Shown piece by piece: positions 6,359 to 6,799 of a DNA stretch of 6,799 bases. Location of the stretch: assembly GCA_916720015.1 (NCBI GenBank), contig CAKAPZ010000052.1, positions 1-6,799 on the forward strand, written 5' to 3'. The DNA is from an uncultured Atopobium sp. (lineage in GTDB: Bacteria > Actinomycetota > Coriobacteriia > Coriobacteriales > Atopobiaceae). Below the pieces are notes generated by a model. It was given only the letters and a program-made list of their open reading frames with translations, did no database searches and was not told the origin of the DNA. Within the stretch, counting starts at the first letter, position 1. The number at the start of each line of letters is the position of its first letter. The translations under genes and the position numbers were made by a program.

Positions 6359-6462
6359 TATATCCACGAGACATTAAAATCAAATTTTTTACTTTCGTCA
6401 GAATCATTACGCTGCTTGGACAGATAGTGGCCAAGTTGGTGTCAAAGTGCTCCTGCAAACTG

Positions 6463-6488
6463 AACTCTCCCACAATGAAAGGAGAGTT
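6463..6488 (+). promoter_or_regulatory. hairpin that buries the yraN Shine-Dalgarno
   Basis: AACTCTCC (6463-6470) and GGAGAGTT (6481-6488) form a perfect 8-bp inverted repeat around a 10-base loop. The 3' arm contains the yraN ribosome site GGAG (6481-6484) and ends on the base before the ATG. In mRNA this stem would block ribosome access until it is opened, by heat, a protein, or a transcript start inside the 5' arm. The pairing is seen directly; its role is inferred. Confidence 0.5.
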
Positions 6489-6799
6489 ATGAGCAAGAAA
6501 GAAGCAAGTAAGCATGCAGGCGCAACAGCTTACGAGGTAGAGGAGAAGCCTGTACCACAGGAAGATCAAAAGACTCAGGATAAGAGCCCTCAAGAGGATG
6601 ACGAACAAGAGAGCAGAATTCCGCTAGAAGAGATGTCTTCTCGTCAAATTGGCGAGAAAGGCGAGGAGATTGCTGCAAAATATCTCATCAAAAGAGGCTA
6701 CAAAATTATCCAAACTAACTGGACGTGTCAGATTGGTGAGGTTGATATTGTTGCTCAAGATGGCGATAACGTTGTGCTTGTTGAGGTAAAGACAAGACG
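6489..6799 (+). CDS. yraN: YraN/UPF0102-family endonuclease-like protein, 5' part (runs off window)
   Basis: The first 103 residues are visible and the frame is open to the window end. From about residue 53 it matches UPF0102: IGEKGEEIAAKYLIKRGYKI, TNWTCQIGEVDIVAQDGD, then VVLVEVKTR. These hold the restriction-endonuclease-like fold's acidic/lysine pattern: E84 and D86 (GEVD), and E99 with K101 (EVK). The family is widespread, often beside rnhB and the comM/dprA genes, and is of uncertain function, probably nucleic acid processing. Residues 1-52 are an extension rich in E, K, Q and D with no hydrophobic core, probably disordered; ordinary members begin a few residues before the GEKGE motif. 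ATG 6489 has an excellent ribosome site (AAAGGAG, 6478-6484). ATG 6633 (residue 49) would give the usual length but has no properly spaced site, so I prefer the long form. Confidence 0.88.
   Translation, partial: MSKKEASKHAGATAYEVEEKPVPQEDQKTQDKSPQEDDEQESRIPLEEMSSRQIGEKGEEIAAKYLIKRGYKIIQTNWTCQIGEVDIVAQDGDNVVLVEVKTR

Noticed and set aside
6415..6435. CTTGG/CCAAG inverted repeat upstream of yraN
   Set aside because: Five base pairs around an 11-base loop are expected by chance in a gap of this size, and no T run follows.
6358..6462. Promoter for yraN in the gap after the rnhB terminator
   Set aside because: TAAAAT at 6375-6380 resembles a -10 but has no -35 partner at the right distance, so no promoter is called.
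6475..6492. A 5-codon frame (MKGEL) whose stop overlaps the yraN ATG
   Set aside because: It has no ribosome site and is too short to support; the overlap follows from the base order around the Shine-Dalgarno.

Overview
The window looks like core chromosome from a low-to-mid GC actinobacterium of class Coriobacteriia, most likely near Atopobium/Lancefieldella (family Atopobiaceae). This is inferred from the proteins, the codon use and the gene set; no 16S rRNA is present, so the placement is tentative. All genes lie on the + strand. There is no sign of a mobile element, CRISPR array, tRNA or rRNA.

Layout: (1) positions 1-299, the 3' end of glyS (glycyl-tRNA synthetase beta chain); (2) 361-756, a 131-residue protein matching only the N-terminal half of the pyruvate,phosphate dikinase (PPDK) regulatory protein family (DUF299), followed by its own terminator; (3) a 281-base regulatory gap with a terminator, a dyad overlapping a candidate promoter, and a leader; (4) 1038-3800, ppdK, complete, with codon use typical of high expression, ended by a UUCG-loop terminator; (5) 3915-4973, a dGTPase-family HD phosphohydrolase; (6) 5087-5428, rplS (ribosomal protein L19) with a good promoter, a foldable leader and a strong terminator; (7) 5503-6276, rnhB (RNase HII), then another strong terminator; (8) 6489-6799, the start of a yraN/UPF0102 gene that runs off the window and has an unusual acidic N-terminal extension. 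The largest stretch without a gene is 281 bases (757-1037).

Functionally this is housekeeping: translation (glyS, rplS), central carbon metabolism at the PEP/pyruvate node (ppdK and its apparent regulator relic), nucleotide pool control (dgt) and RNA/DNA maintenance (rnhB, yraN). The points most worth a second look are the half-length PPDK regulator, which lacks the P-loop catalytic half although the neighbouring PPDK keeps the target threonine; a perfect 8-bp hairpin that buries the yraN Shine-Dalgarno; a compact hairpin/pseudoknot candidate ahead of rplS; and the dyad and leader ahead of ppdK. I saw no clear case of a wholly new multi-gene system here.
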